A stretch of DNA of 64,000 nucleotides, taken from the NCBI GenBank assembly GCA_963579025.1, contig CAUZFZ010000035.1:1-64000 (forward strand). The letters run 5' to 3'. The stretch's first letter is position 1. Every line of letters starts with the position of its first letter. Origin of the DNA: CAUZFZ01 sp963579025 (GTDB taxonomy: Bacteria > Planctomycetota > Planctomycetia > Planctomycetales > Planctomycetaceae). A program made the translations under genes and the position numbers. Of the stretch, positions 8,757 through 18,447 are shown piece after piece. The notes under the pieces are model-generated. The model saw only the letters and a program-made list of their open reading frames with translations, was not told where the DNA came from and did not search any database.

Positions 8757-9848
8757 ATGGCGCAGGTTAGAAACCCAATGGACAGTTGCCTAGAGCATCG
8801 ATTAGCCGGCCGTACCTGGAACCGCCGACGGTATGCTATCAGTCGCGTCATCGCTTGCAGCCTGGCCGTGGCAACGTTTCTGATTCCGGCAGTCGACCCG
8901 CTGTACGGCTCCGAACCGAAAGCATCGGAATCCGAGCCGGTTCCACAACCTGAACCCGCACCACCGAACCTGACGATGAAAACTCTTGGCGGACGACAGT
9001 TCTGGGGCGACGTCGCTTTTATTCGCGGCTGGACGATTCAGCGCAATGTTTTCACGGGGCACCATCGTCTGCTGGACCCGCGGGACTTCCGGCATGCCTG
9101 GGGAACTCTCGAGCATTGCCAGGCGAAGCTGGACGAGATCCGCCTTGAGCAGAAGCTGGAACCCATGTCCGGCGAAGCGGTGATTCTGCTGCACGGAATT
9201 GTGCGTTCGTCGAAAGCCATGAACCGTATTCAGACACGCCTGGAAGACGATGGTTATCTGGTCGTCCCATTCGACTACCCCAGCACGCGCGTCGATCTCA
9301 AGCAGTGTTCGAGCTTTCTGGACGACGTCATCAAGTCGCTGGACGGTGTTGAGAAGATCAGCTTCGTGGCACATAGCATGGGTGGTCTGGTTGTTCGTTC
9401 GTGGCTGAAAGAAAACTCCGACGAACGCGTGCGCACACTGGTCATGATGGGCACACCGAACCACGGCGCCGAACTGGCGAACATGCTGCGCAACAATCAT
9501 CTGTTTCGACTGATCCTGGGACCATCGGGTCAGCAACTTGTTTCTGATCCGCGAGGAGCGATTGCGACACTGCCGGTCCCCGAGTTCCCTTACGCCGTTA
9601 TCGCCGGAGGGAAAGGCACGCCCAACGGTTACAACCCATTGATTCCCGGAGACGATGACAGCATCGTTACCGTTAGCAGCGCCTTCCTGCCCGGCGCCGT
9701 CGATTCGTTGCAGGTCCCGGTCCTGCATTCGTTTCTGCCGTTCAATGAAACGGTTGTCGATGCGGTCGCACTCTTCCTGAAAAATGGAGCCTTCCGCCAG
9801 TCGGGTAAGACTCAGCCGGTCCCCGTCCAGGACGCGAACGGCGAGTGA
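8757..9848 (+). CDS. Putative exported lipase/esterase, alpha/beta hydrolase
   Basis: The 363-residue protein has an N-terminal hydrophobic segment at about residues 26-44 (ISRVIACSLAVATFLIPAV), probably a signal or anchor. A hydrolase core starts at about residue 140 with the oxyanion-hole motif VILLHGIVRSS. The nucleophile elbow is AHSMGG (SFVAHSMGGLVVRSWL), as in triacylglycerol lipases and PGAP1-like proteins, and PNHGAEL follows. A late DDSIVTVSSAFL and LHSFL supply candidate Asp and His of the triad. Starts at 8757 or 8778 are both possible and neither has a clear Shine-Dalgarno site. The kinase gene follows 36 nt downstream, so the two may be cotranscribed. Confidence 0.82.
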   Translation: MAQVRNPMDSCLEHRLAGRTWNRRRYAISRVIACSLAVATFLIPAVDPLYGSEPKASESEPVPQPEPAPPNLTMKTLGGRQFWGDVAFIRGWTIQRNVFTGHHRLLDPRDFRHAWGTLEHCQAKLDEIRLEQKLEPMSGEAVILLHGIVRSSKAMNRIQTRLEDDGYLVVPFDYPSTRVDLKQCSSFLDDVIKSLDGVEKISFVAHSMGGLVVRSWLKENSDERVRTLVMMGTPNHGAELANMLRNNHLFRLILGPSGQQLVSDPRGAIATLPVPEFPYAVIAGGKGTPNGYNPLIPGDDDSIVTVSSAFLPGAVDSLQVPVLHSFLPFNETVVDAVALFLKNGAFRQSGKTQPVPVQDANGE

Positions 9849-9884
9849 GACGGGTTTCACACGCAACTCAGGAGTGCGGCGTTC

Positions 9885-12800
9885 ATGCGGTGGTTTTCGG
9901 ATCGAACAATTCCTGCCCTGGTGGTGATGTTCTGTCTGGGTGCGGCCGTCGTTTTGTGGCAGCAGCAGCTGCTGCACAAGCGTTTGATTCGCTCTGCCGC
10001 GCAGGCAGAGGCTCAAAGATTCGCCGCGGCACTGGAAGCATTTCGCACGCTGTATACCAGCGAAGTTGTGGCGACCGCGAAGAATCACGGCATTGAAGTC
10101 ACGCATGACTACGACAGCCCGTCGAAGCGGGGTAAGGCGATCCCGCTGCCCGCGACGCTGAGTATGAAACTCGGTAACGAGCTGGGGGCCCGACTGCATG
10201 GTGGCAGCACCCGGCTGTACAGCAAGTTCCCGTTTCCCTATCCGAACCGGAACGGTCTTAGCGATCAATTTGCACGTGATGCCTGGGATGCGCTTAACCA
10301 GAATCCGAACGAAGCATTTCAGCAGTTCGACGACACCGAAAACGGCCTGCTGCTGCGGTACGCCATCGCCGATCGCATGCGTGCCAGTTGCGTGGATTGT
10401 CACAACAAACACGTAGACAGCCCGAAACGTGACTGGCGAGAAGGCGATGTCCGCGGCGTGCTCGAGGTCATGCTGCCGCTGGACATGGCGACCGAACAGA
10501 TGTCTGCGAATCAGCGGGAATCGCTGCTGCTGTTGAGCGGCATCGGGGGAATCGGATTGCTGGGGCTGGTCGTTGTCATCGGGCGACTGCGACGCGCGTC
10601 GCAGGAACTCGAACAGCGAGTGATCGACCGCACAACCGAACTGCAACTTACAGCGCAGTCGCTGGAACGCGAGGAAGCGCAGTCCCGAACGGTCATTGAG
10701 TCATCGCCATCCGCACTGATTGTGGCAAATCGAGCCGGCAACATCGTGTTGCTCAACAGGCAGGCGGAACTGCTATTCGGGTATTCGCGAGACGAACTGA
10801 TTGGTCGTTCGATTGAGACACTTGTTCCTGGGAGTGTCCGCGCTGGCCATGTCACGCTGCGCGAGCAGTTCTTTGAGAATCCTGGGACCCGCGCAATGGG
10901 CGAAGGGCGTTTGTTGTACGGCGTGCGAAAGGATTCGACGGAAATACCGGTGGAGATTGGGCTCACGCCGATTGAAACCGATGACGGTCCAGCCGTGCTT
11001 GCCGCGATCATAGATCAGCGGGAACGGAAACGTACCGAAGCACGACTGGCGCAGCAGTCGGAAGAACTTCGTGTCGCGAAGGACACGGCCGTCGAGGCGA
11101 GTCAAGCGAAGAGTGCGTTTCTCGCCAACATGAGCCACGAGATTCGCACTCCCATGAATGGCATCATTGGCATGTCCGACCTGCTGTCCGGCACCGAGCT
11201 GCAGCCGGAACAACACGAATGCCTGGGCATGGTGCGTCAGTCAGCAGATGCGCTGCTCACACTGATCAACGACATTCTGGACTTCTCGAAAATCGAAGCT
11301 GGCCGACTGGAACTGGAAGAGATCGCTTTCAGCCTGCGCAACTGCATCGGCTTCGCGGGACGCACTCTGTCGACTCAGGCAGCGGAAAAGCAGTTGGAAC
11401 TTGTCTGTCGCATCGCGCCAGAGATTCCAGACAGATTGCACGGTGATCCCGGCCGGCTGGGGCAGATTCTGGTTAACCTGGCCGGAAACGCGATCAAGTT
11501 TACTGATGCTGGAGAAGTTCTGATCGACGTCGAAGCCGAAACGCTCAGCGAGGATCGGCTTGTTCTGAACGTCTCCGTCTGCGACACAGGAATCGGTATA
11601 CCGAAAGAAATGCAGCAGACGATCTTCGAAGCATTCAGCCAGGCGGACACATCGACGACTCGGAGATACGGTGGCACCGGTCTGGGCCTGGCGATCACCT
11701 CTCAACTTGTCGAACTGATGCACGGAGAGATTCGCATCGAGAGCGAAGTGGGCAAGGGCACGACCTTCCGATTCACGGCCGAGTTTGGCATTGAGGCCGA
11801 CCAGCAGCGAAGTCGCGTTAGCGGTCTGTCGTCGATGGAGGGGGCGCCGGTGCTGGTCGTCGATGACAACGCCACCAACCGGCGCATCCTGCAGGAGATC
11901 CTGCTCAACTGGAAACTCAGCCCGATTCTGGCGGCAAGTGGCCCAGATGGCTTGAGAATGATGCAGGAGTCACACGACGCGGGTCGGCCCGTTCGGCTGG
12001 TGCTGCTCGACTGCATGATGCCCGATATGGACGGCTTCGAGGTCGCGCGGCGCATCCGATCAGAGCTTGGTGTGACGGACTGCACGATGATCATGATCTC
12101 GTCGGGTATCCGTTCCGGTGATGCGGATCGCTGTCAGCAACTCGGCATCGCGCGGTGCATGTCTAAGCCAATCATTCAGTCCGAACTGCTCGACGTGATT
12201 TTCGCTGAGCTTGATTTCGGCAGTGCCAGTGATCCCGACGCCGCAACACAACCACAATTACTGGCCACTGCCGTGCCTCGACGAATTCTGATCGCCGAGG
12301 ATAGCGTTGTGAATCAGCGAGTGGCTCGCGGCTTCCTGGAGCAGCGAGGACATCAGGTCGAAGTGGTCGGTGACGGTCAGCAGGCGTTGGACATTCTGCG
12401 AACAGAAGAGTTCGATCTGGTACTGATGGACGTGCAGATGCCCGTGCTGGACGGATTCTCGGCGACGGCGGCGATTCGAGATGGCGAGCAGGGCACCAGC
12501 CGACATTTGCCCATCATCGCTATGACGGCTAACGCGATGAAGGGCGACCGGGAAAGGTGTCTTGAAGCTGGCATGGACGACTATGTTTCAAAACCCATTG
12601 AGTACCTTGAGCTGTATCGCGCGGTGGAGTCTGTACCGGCGACCGTGTTGTCCGGCACTCAGCTCGACGGCCATGTGACCGAGGTGACGGACGGCGATAA
12701 CGACTCGGGCCGGTCCAGTGCCAACACAGTCACAGTGACCACCTCCGATCCGCAAACGCCAGGAATGACTGACGAAACGTCCGTCATTGATTGGCCAGTC

Positions 12801-13142
12801 GCCCGCGCCAACATGCCCGGCGGAGACGATTTCCTGAAAGAGATGGTCGAAATCCTGCTCGCCGAGGCGCCCAACCTGTACGAGCAGATGAGCGTGGGAA
12901 TCAGTGAACAGGACCTGAGTGCCGTGCGTCGGGCGGCCCATAAACTGAAGAGTTGCGTCGGAACCATGGCAGCGACCTCTCTCCAACAGCTCGCTCAGCA
13001 GATCGAGACCTGTGCGGGCGACGGCCAGCTCGACGAAATCGAGCCAATGTTCCACCAAATGGGGTCGCTGATGGACGGTCTGATCGCAGAACTCAGGAGC
13101 TTCCTTGCGGATCAACAGGGCGAGGATGAAAATCAGGCGTAG
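9885..13142 (+). CDS. Hybrid sensor histidine kinase with heme-type sensor, two receivers and HPt
   Basis: This 1085-residue membrane kinase has: TM1 at about 9-25; a periplasmic Tll0287-like/DUF3365 sensor at about 30-200 with CVDCH at 169-173, a c-type heme attachment motif; TM2 at about 212-232; PAS at about 262-375; HisKA with SHEIRTPMNG and phospho-acceptor H418; HATPase (DTGIGIP, GGTGLGLAI); receiver 1 with D709; receiver 2 with D849; and a C-terminal HPt with H1019 (AAHKLKS). It is a complete internal phosphorelay. GGAG lies 10 nt before the ATG. The downstream RR-ATPase gene at 13226 and its paralogue at 7096 are likely output partners (inference). A redox or small-ligand signal is suggested by the heme-type sensor. 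Confidence 0.94.
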   Translation: MRWFSDRTIPALVVMFCLGAAVVLWQQQLLHKRLIRSAAQAEAQRFAAALEAFRTLYTSEVVATAKNHGIEVTHDYDSPSKRGKAIPLPATLSMKLGNELGARLHGGSTRLYSKFPFPYPNRNGLSDQFARDAWDALNQNPNEAFQQFDDTENGLLLRYAIADRMRASCVDCHNKHVDSPKRDWREGDVRGVLEVMLPLDMATEQMSANQRESLLLLSGIGGIGLLGLVVVIGRLRRASQELEQRVIDRTTELQLTAQSLEREEAQSRTVIESSPSALIVANRAGNIVLLNRQAELLFGYSRDELIGRSIETLVPGSVRAGHVTLREQFFENPGTRAMGEGRLLYGVRKDSTEIPVEIGLTPIETDDGPAVLAAIIDQRERKRTEARLAQQSEELRVAKDTAVEASQAKSAFLANMSHEIRTPMNGIIGMSDLLSGTELQPEQHECLGMVRQSADALLTLINDILDFSKIEAGRLELEEIAFSLRNCIGFAGRTLSTQAAEKQLELVCRIAPEIPDRLHGDPGRLGQILVNLAGNAIKFTDAGEVLIDVEAETLSEDRLVLNVSVCDTGIGIPKEMQQTIFEAFSQADTSTTRRYGGTGLGLAITSQLVELMHGEIRIESEVGKGTTFRFTAEFGIEADQQRSRVSGLSSMEGAPVLVVDDNATNRRILQEILLNWKLSPILAASGPDGLRMMQESHDAGRPVRLVLLDCMMPDMDGFEVARRIRSELGVTDCTMIMISSGIRSGDADRCQQLGIARCMSKPIIQSELLDVIFAELDFGSASDPDAATQPQLLATAVPRRILIAEDSVVNQRVARGFLEQRGHQVEVVGDGQQALDILRTEEFDLVLMDVQMPVLDGFSATAAIRDGEQGTSRHLPIIAMTANAMKGDRERCLEAGMDDYVSKPIEYLELYRAVESVPATVLSGTQLDGHVTEVTDGDNDSGRSSANTVTVTTSDPQTPGMTDETSVIDWPVARANMPGGDDFLKEMVEILLAEAPNLYEQMSVGISEQDLSAVRRAAHKLKSCVGTMAATSLQQLAQQIETCAGDGQLDEIEPMFHQMGSLMDGLIAELRSFLADQQGEDENQA

Positions 13143-13225
13143 TTGAGGCGTGCATTTCCGCGTGTTCTGAATTTCACAATCAAGGACTCTTGGTCTCGCA
13201 CACGGAACTCCGAGGGCTGAATGCC

Positions 13226-14116
13226 ATGACGACCGTGCTTGTTGTCGATGACAATCCCATGGACCGCCGAATGGCCGGCGGCTGTGTGGAAGAAGAACAG
13301 ATGTCTGTCCGCTATGCCGAGGACGGTCGGCAGGCCCTTGAGATGATCGCGAGTGATCCGCCCGACATCGTTCTCACGGACCTTGACATGCCCGTATGCG
13401 ACGGGCTGGAACTCGTGCGGGAGGTTAAGCGACTCGACCCGACAGTCCCTGTCATTCTGATGACTGCGAAGGGCAGCGAAGCGATTGCCGTTGACGCTTT
13501 GAAAGCCGGTGCCGCCAGTTATGTCACGAAGCGAGAACTGCGACAGGAATTGATGCCCGCGTTGCGAATTGTGGCTGAGGCAGCGGAGTCACGACTGCGA
13601 CGGCAGCACGTCCACGCATTCATGACTCGCACCGCATCTCAGTTTGTCATCGAGAACGATCGGTCTGCCGTGTCCGCGCTCGTCAGCTACCTCCAGGACA
13701 CGCTACGTGTCGGCGACATTTGCGTTGAAGGTGACCTGGTTCGAGTTGGCACAGCGCTGACGGAAGCCATGGTGAACGCCATGGATCACGGAAACCTCGA
13801 ACTTAATTCGGAACTCCGAGACCAGGACGGCAACGCCTACTACGAGGAATCCGAAAGACGCAGAAAGATGTCCCCCTATCAGGAGCGCTGCGTCTTCGTT
13901 ACATCGAACGTCACTAGAACGGAAGCCGTCTTCACGATCCGTGACGAAGGCCCCGGGTTCGATCCATCGACGCTGCCCGATCCCACGGATCCTGAGAACC
14001 TCGCACGTCCTCACGGCCGAGGGCTGACGCTGATCCGCACCTTTATGGACAACGTCAGCTTCAACGAGACGGGCAACGAACTCACGATGTACAAGTACGC
14101 TCGAATCGAATCGTGA
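13226..14116 (+). CDS. Response regulator fused to anti-sigma-type ATPase domain (paralogue)
   Basis: The 296-residue protein has the same design as 7096-7998. It has a receiver domain (VLVVDDN, D52 in VLTDLDMP, K in VTKREL) and a C-terminal HATPase of the RsbW type (EAMVNAMDHGNLELNSEL, RDEGPGFDP, GRGLTLIRTFMDNVSF). Signature stretches are shared nearly word for word with the paralogue, indicating gene duplication. The start is set at 13226, where the receiver fold begins; the open frame extends back to 13190. It lies 83 nt after the hybrid kinase on the same strand, so it is a plausible phosphorelay recipient. It converges with the gene ending at 14126, with only 9 nt between stops. Confidence 0.88.
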   Translation: MTTVLVVDDNPMDRRMAGGCVEEEQMSVRYAEDGRQALEMIASDPPDIVLTDLDMPVCDGLELVREVKRLDPTVPVILMTAKGSEAIAVDALKAGAASYVTKRELRQELMPALRIVAEAAESRLRRQHVHAFMTRTASQFVIENDRSAVSALVSYLQDTLRVGDICVEGDLVRVGTALTEAMVNAMDHGNLELNSELRDQDGNAYYEESERRRKMSPYQERCVFVTSNVTRTEAVFTIRDEGPGFDPSTLPDPTDPENLARPHGRGLTLIRTFMDNVSFNETGNELTMYKYARIES

Positions 14117-14125
14117 AGTACGCCG

Positions 14126-16783
14126 TTATCGCGCGGGCGGCTCAGCCGATTCGCCGCTGAGTTTCTGCAGAGTCCGCTGATAGGCCGGGTGGTGAGGCAC
14201 CAGATCAACCGCTGCCTGGGCGTGCCGCAGTCCGTCATCCACTCGCCAGCCGAGTTGCGCCGATAATCGAGCCAGACGGAAATGGTGTCGGTGGCTGTTC
14301 GGATACTGACTCAGAACATGAAGATTCCTGGCGGTGATCTGTTCCAGCAGCCGATCGGCTTCCGCGATATAGCCCCATTCCTGCAGCACCGGGACGAACT
14401 CGAGGGCCACCAGTTCGCTGCCAGGAATCGTTCGGTGGGCTGTTTCGATGGCGGTCAGTAATTCGGACATACGCCCTCGATTCGTCAGGTCGCGAGCTTT
14501 GACGCGCTGCAGTGTTTCCTGCGAAACGAGAATCTGCTCGTACTCAGACACGTACGTGCCCGGTGCCGTCAGACCAAGCTGCAGTCGTTCCCACATCTGA
14601 ACAGCCAGACGCGGCTGAGTCTGGCTCACAGTGTTTCCCAGCGTGCCGGCCGCGTTCATTGTGTAGACGCTGCCATACGCATCCGTCCGCAGCGTCAATT
14701 GCGCCAATCGATGCCGGGCGCCGTTCCATCCCCGGTCGGTCACGTGAGTATCGATCGCCCGAAACCGATCTTCCGTCTTGCCCAGGAACCACAAACACGC
14801 TCGGTTCATCAGGTCTTCGCCGGTCGCATCGCCAGCTTCATGACGGCACCAGCCTTCCGCGAATTCCAGAAACGTGAACTTTGGCGATTTTTCAGCAGCG
14901 CGGTGATACCAGTCGGCGGCCTCGCTCCACTTCTTTTGTGCGGCCAGCGAGTCGGCGATGCGAGTGACCGGCGCAGCGTCCTCTGTCAGGCCGGCAGCGG
15001 CCTTAAGTAGTTCGCGAGCCCGATCCGGTTCATTCAGACGCAACAACGCATAGGCCACGGCCTGCAGACGAAAGGGCAGTTTCTCACCACCTTTTCGGCG
15101 GGACAGTTCTCCGAGCTGTTGCGCCGCCTGAAGTCGGTCCTCCTGAGTCCACTCCTGCTCGACCGGCAGACCAATCAGATGTCGCAGGCGAGCCAACTGC
15201 CAGTCGGTGGGGTCTTCGGGATAACACTCCGGCATCAGCTCCCACAGCCGCTGAATCGCGATCACATTCTTCGCCGGCTTAAGCCAGCCGATGGGAGAGG
15301 GCTTCCGTCCATAGTGTGCCGACGCCGTATACACAGCCTGCAGCTCCGTACGTTTCTGGCTGTCTGTGATCGACGCTTTCAGTCGACGCGCGACATGCCG
15401 GAGTCCTTCGCTGACTTCGCCGATTGAAATCAGTGTTTTGATCAGTGTGCGCGTTGAGTTCGAACTGTCGTTTCCAGCCTGCTCGATCATCGGCGTCAGC
15501 AGAGCGACCGCGCGATCCTGCTCGCCCAGTCCGGCCAGTTGTTTCGCAAATGCCGACTTCATGACGGCCTTCTGTCGGGCATCGGGAACTTTTAGTTCTG
15601 CCAGCTCGAAAGCTGTTGCATACCGATCCTGAAGACAGAGCAGATTAAAGGCGAGCGATCTCTGCAGGTGCGATTTTCGGGCATGATCGGTCAGGACGTC
15701 GATTGCAGCGGCAGGTCGGTGATTGACCAGCAGAATGGTGGCCAGGTCACGAACATCAGGTGGTCGGTTATCGAATGGGTCGTTCTGAGTCCCTGGAATG
15801 ATCTGAGCGAGCATCCGATCGGAGTCCGCTCGCATTCCCGCCAGTCGCAGACAGGCCGCATAAAAACCCTTGTCGCGTACAGTGCGTAAGGCAAGACTTG
15901 GACGCACACGTTGAACAGCGTCAGTGGGCCACGTCGCTTCGCTGAGGACCAGTTCGGACCAGCGGCCGGCCTCGATCTGCAGTCCATCGAGCCACACTCG
16001 CTGGCCGATCTGGCCGATCTGTAGAGCCTCATCAGGTCTCCCGGCCGCCCGCAGGCACAGCATCAGCAGTTCTCCCAGAGCGTCGTCTCTGGTCGAAGCC
16101 CAGTCATTCCGGATCTGTTCGATCTCCTGTTCGATCCGGCCCGTCAACAAAAAGAATGCGGCGTAATGTCGCATGGTCTTGCGGTCGGTTCTCGCTCGCC
16201 GAAGTATGGACTCAGCCGCCTGGTCGTCACCGGACTCCAGGGCCGACCAGATCTGAGGACGGATGGCTTCATAGATTGCGTCTTCCAACTGGTCCCGCAG
16301 ACGCGAGTCGTCTGTGCTTCGACCTAGTGCTCGCAGAATCGGCAGAGCCGCTTCGCCCTGCTTCGCCAGCTCTTTGATGATGGCTTCACGCTTCCGGATT
16401 GACATGTGCCACGAGCGAACAAGCGCGACCAGCGGTTGCGGAGTCTGTGGTGTCACTCCGGATGCAATTCGCTCGATCAGCCACCGAGCGCGGCGACCGA
16501 CTTCCAGCACACGGGATTTTCTGGCCTCTTCAAGCGCCGGCAGTGCTGGATTCCCCATCTGCCACAACCGCTGCGTCGCCAGTTCGCGAGTCTTGAATTC
16601 TGCAGAGCCGAGGTTCTCGACCGCAGCGCGAATCTCCGCATTCGACGGCGCATCCCCAGCCTCCAGATTGGTGGCGATCAGGCACACGCTGACCACAAAC
16701 GGCAGCAATGTGAATCGGAACAGTTGCTCGATTCCGTTTGTTCTGTTCGGTTTCCGTACAGGTTCGAGCCAGCGCGTTATCAC
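14126..16783 (-). CDS. Exported TPR/HEAT-like repeat protein of unknown function
   Basis: The protein of about 885 residues has an N-terminal hydrophobic segment (FTLLPFVVSVCLIATNLEAG) that looks like a signal peptide. A HEAT-like start follows (SAEFKTRELATQRLWQMGNPALPALEEA), a composition seen in planctomycete proteins with similar N-termini. The rest is helical and tetratricopeptide-like (e.g. LGEQDRAVALLTPMIEQAG; EPDRARELLKAAAG; KWSEAADWYHRAAEKSP), suggesting a scaffold. No enzyme motif is seen. The open frame continues to an ATG at 16951, but that part translates a palindromic intergenic repeat (16817-16875), so I favour the GTG at 16783, although GGAG lies only 3 nt from it. The start is therefore uncertain. 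Confidence 0.7.
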   Translation of the reverse strand: MITRWLEPVRKPNRTNGIEQLFRFTLLPFVVSVCLIATNLEAGDAPSNAEIRAAVENLGSAEFKTRELATQRLWQMGNPALPALEEARKSRVLEVGRRARWLIERIASGVTPQTPQPLVALVRSWHMSIRKREAIIKELAKQGEAALPILRALGRSTDDSRLRDQLEDAIYEAIRPQIWSALESGDDQAAESILRRARTDRKTMRHYAAFFLLTGRIEQEIEQIRNDWASTRDDALGELLMLCLRAAGRPDEALQIGQIGQRVWLDGLQIEAGRWSELVLSEATWPTDAVQRVRPSLALRTVRDKGFYAACLRLAGMRADSDRMLAQIIPGTQNDPFDNRPPDVRDLATILLVNHRPAAAIDVLTDHARKSHLQRSLAFNLLCLQDRYATAFELAELKVPDARQKAVMKSAFAKQLAGLGEQDRAVALLTPMIEQAGNDSSNSTRTLIKTLISIGEVSEGLRHVARRLKASITDSQKRTELQAVYTASAHYGRKPSPIGWLKPAKNVIAIQRLWELMPECYPEDPTDWQLARLRHLIGLPVEQEWTQEDRLQAAQQLGELSRRKGGEKLPFRLQAVAYALLRLNEPDRARELLKAAAGLTEDAAPVTRIADSLAAQKKWSEAADWYHRAAEKSPKFTFLEFAEGWCRHEAGDATGEDLMNRACLWFLGKTEDRFRAIDTHVTDRGWNGARHRLAQLTLRTDAYGSVYTMNAAGTLGNTVSQTQPRLAVQMWERLQLGLTAPGTYVSEYEQILVSQETLQRVKARDLTNRGRMSELLTAIETAHRTIPGSELVALEFVPVLQEWGYIAEADRLLEQITARNLHVLSQYPNSHRHHFRLARLSAQLGWRVDDGLRHAQAAVDLVPHHPAYQRTLQKLSGESAEPPAR

Positions 16784-16816
16784 ACGCTCCCTAAAGCGGC
16801 GTAGCCGCAACCAAAA

Positions 16817-16875
16817 GTAGGATGGGCACTCCTGCCCGTCCCGGAATGACGGACGGGCAGGAGTGCCCATCCTAC
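16817..16875. repeat. Perfect 25-bp palindromic intergenic repeat
   Basis: Arms at 16817-16841 and 16851-16875 are perfectly complementary with a 9-nt loop. It lies between the DUF1552 gene and the TPR-like gene, both leftward. It can act as a terminator or mRNA stabiliser, but there is no T-tract. It looks like one of several dispersed palindrome families in this genome. Confidence 0.75.
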
Positions 16876-16974
16876 GATGCGCGCACGGCGCGCATGTCCG
16901 ACGACGGGAGAACCTAAGCCCGAATCGCTGACGGGAAGACAGGCCAGTCATGCTGTAAGGCGAACGGTCGATGA

Positions 16975-18318
16975 TTACACCAGCCCCGGAAGGGTCCCTG
17001 TTGAGTCACGAAACGCTTCCGTTTCTACTCCCATACGCTGGATCAGAGTCAGCAGTACGTTAGACAGTGGCGGGTGTTTGTCTTTGTCGAACGCCAGGTG
17101 CTGGCCGTGTTTCACACCCAGCCTTGCACCGCCGGCCGTCAACAGAGGCAGGTTCTTTGGTGAATGCTCTCCGCCTTTGCCCGAATTCATGCCCGAGCCA
17201 AACATGACCAGCGTGTGGTCCAGCATGTGACCCTCGCCGTCTTCTGTCGCCTTCAGGAAATCCATGAAGCGAGACAACTTCGAGAGATGAAATCGATCGA
17301 TGACCCCCAGTTGCTTCAGCATGCCGGCGTCTCCGCCATGATGCGACAGTTCGTGGTGATTCTCTCCACCGCCGCCATAACCACCCGCTTCGCGTGACCA
17401 TTCGAAAGTGATCACTCTGGTCGTGTCCGTCACAAATGCCAGGTACGACAGCTCCATCATCACATCAACGAACATGGGTCGGTCGTGAGCATTGCCGGGT
17501 TGCATCGTGAGCTGCAGCCCTTGCGGATCGACTTCCGGCTTCGGCACATCGATCCACGATTCCAGTCGACCAACACGCTGTTCGGTCTGCCGCACGGACG
17601 ACAGATACTGGTCGAGCTTCTGCTGGTCTTTCTTTCCCAACCGACGATGCAGCGCGCTGGCATCGGCGAGGACGCTGTCGAGGATCGATTTCTTTTCCGC
17701 GTAACGACGAAGTGTCGCCGCGCGATCGTTGGCGTTTTCCGGAACAAACAGCCGCTCGAACAGTCGTTGGGGCGAGTTTTCCGCCGGAATCGGAGTTCCA
17801 CTGCGGTCGAACGACAGTGTGTGCGAATGCCCGGCTGCACCCGTTCCCGAACCATCCGACAGTTGCAGTGACGGGAATCGGGTTTCTTTGCCGTGTACTT
17901 CGGCCACGATCTGATCGGCCGAAACGGTGTTCGAGTAATCGCTGCCGGGCATTGCGCTCAGGTCGGCGCCGGTCAGCCAGGTATCGGCTCCCGAATGTCC
18001 GCCTTTCGACGCCGGGTGACCGACGCCCGAGATGACAGTGAAGTCGTTGCGGTGCGCCTGCAGTGTTTCGAGCGTCGTCGACAGCCTGTAGTTCGACCCG
18101 GAGTCGGCCGGCACCCATTCCTGAATGTTGACTCCGTTGGGGACATAGCAGCAAATCATCCGTGGATGCACACCAAGCGACTTTGGCAGAGGCCGATACG
18201 TCGAAGGCCGAGCCTCAACACGCGATCGCATCGCGTCGAGTAATGGCAAGCTGAGACACGCGCCGAGCCCCCGCAGCACATGACGCCGCGACAGCCGTTG
18301 TGTCCGGTGGATATTCAT
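16975..18318 (-). CDS. DUF1552 family Tat-exported protein
   Basis: The 447-residue protein carries a Tat signal (LSRRHVLRGLGACLSLPLL) and the DUF1552 core (YVPNGVNIQEWVP, DFTVISGVGHPASKGGHSG, LSFDRSGTPIP, VMFGSGMNSGKGGEHSPKN). DUF1552 proteins almost always pair with PSCyt/DUF1587/DUF1592 cytochrome-like proteins, and here the partner lies immediately upstream at 18448-21420. The biochemical function is not established. A strong AGGAGGT Shine-Dalgarno site at about 18323-18330 precedes the ATG. A 22-bp hairpin in the intercistronic gap abuts this site. Confidence 0.93.
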   Translation of the reverse strand: MNIHRTQRLSRRHVLRGLGACLSLPLLDAMRSRVEARPSTYRPLPKSLGVHPRMICCYVPNGVNIQEWVPADSGSNYRLSTTLETLQAHRNDFTVISGVGHPASKGGHSGADTWLTGADLSAMPGSDYSNTVSADQIVAEVHGKETRFPSLQLSDGSGTGAAGHSHTLSFDRSGTPIPAENSPQRLFERLFVPENANDRAATLRRYAEKKSILDSVLADASALHRRLGKKDQQKLDQYLSSVRQTEQRVGRLESWIDVPKPEVDPQGLQLTMQPGNAHDRPMFVDVMMELSYLAFVTDTTRVITFEWSREAGGYGGGGENHHELSHHGGDAGMLKQLGVIDRFHLSKLSRFMDFLKATEDGEGHMLDHTLVMFGSGMNSGKGGEHSPKNLPLLTAGGARLGVKHGQHLAFDKDKHPPLSNVLLTLIQRMGVETEAFRDSTGTLPGLV

Positions 18319-18330
18319 GATCTACCTCCT

Positions 18331-18424
18331 CTTAATCTTAATCCTACTCTTACTCCCCTTGGCCTACCGGCCCCGTGACACTGCGGGGATTAAGATTAAG
18401 ATTAAGAGTAGGATTAAGATTAAG
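18331..18424. repeat. Hexamer-rich palindrome in the PSCyt-DUF1552 intercistronic gap
   Basis: Perfect 22-bp arms at 18331-18352 and 18403-18424 are built from repeats of the hexamer ATTAAG. On the leftward mRNA the stem ends exactly where the AGGAGGT ribosome-binding site of the DUF1552 gene begins. It could influence transcript processing or relative translation of the two genes, or simply be a mobile repeat. Confidence 0.75.
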
Positions 18425-18447
18425 ACTTACGGTGTCTTCACCCTGAT

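Noticed and set aside
8802..10646. Long open frame of 614 codons on the minus strand
   Set aside because: It lies antisense to the hydrolase and kinase genes, which have clear domains. Its translation shows no recognisable motif and biased composition; it is a codon-usage shadow.
16784..16951. N-terminal extension of the TPR-like protein from ATG at 16951
   Set aside because: It would translate a perfect 25-bp intergenic palindrome and precedes the natural signal peptide.
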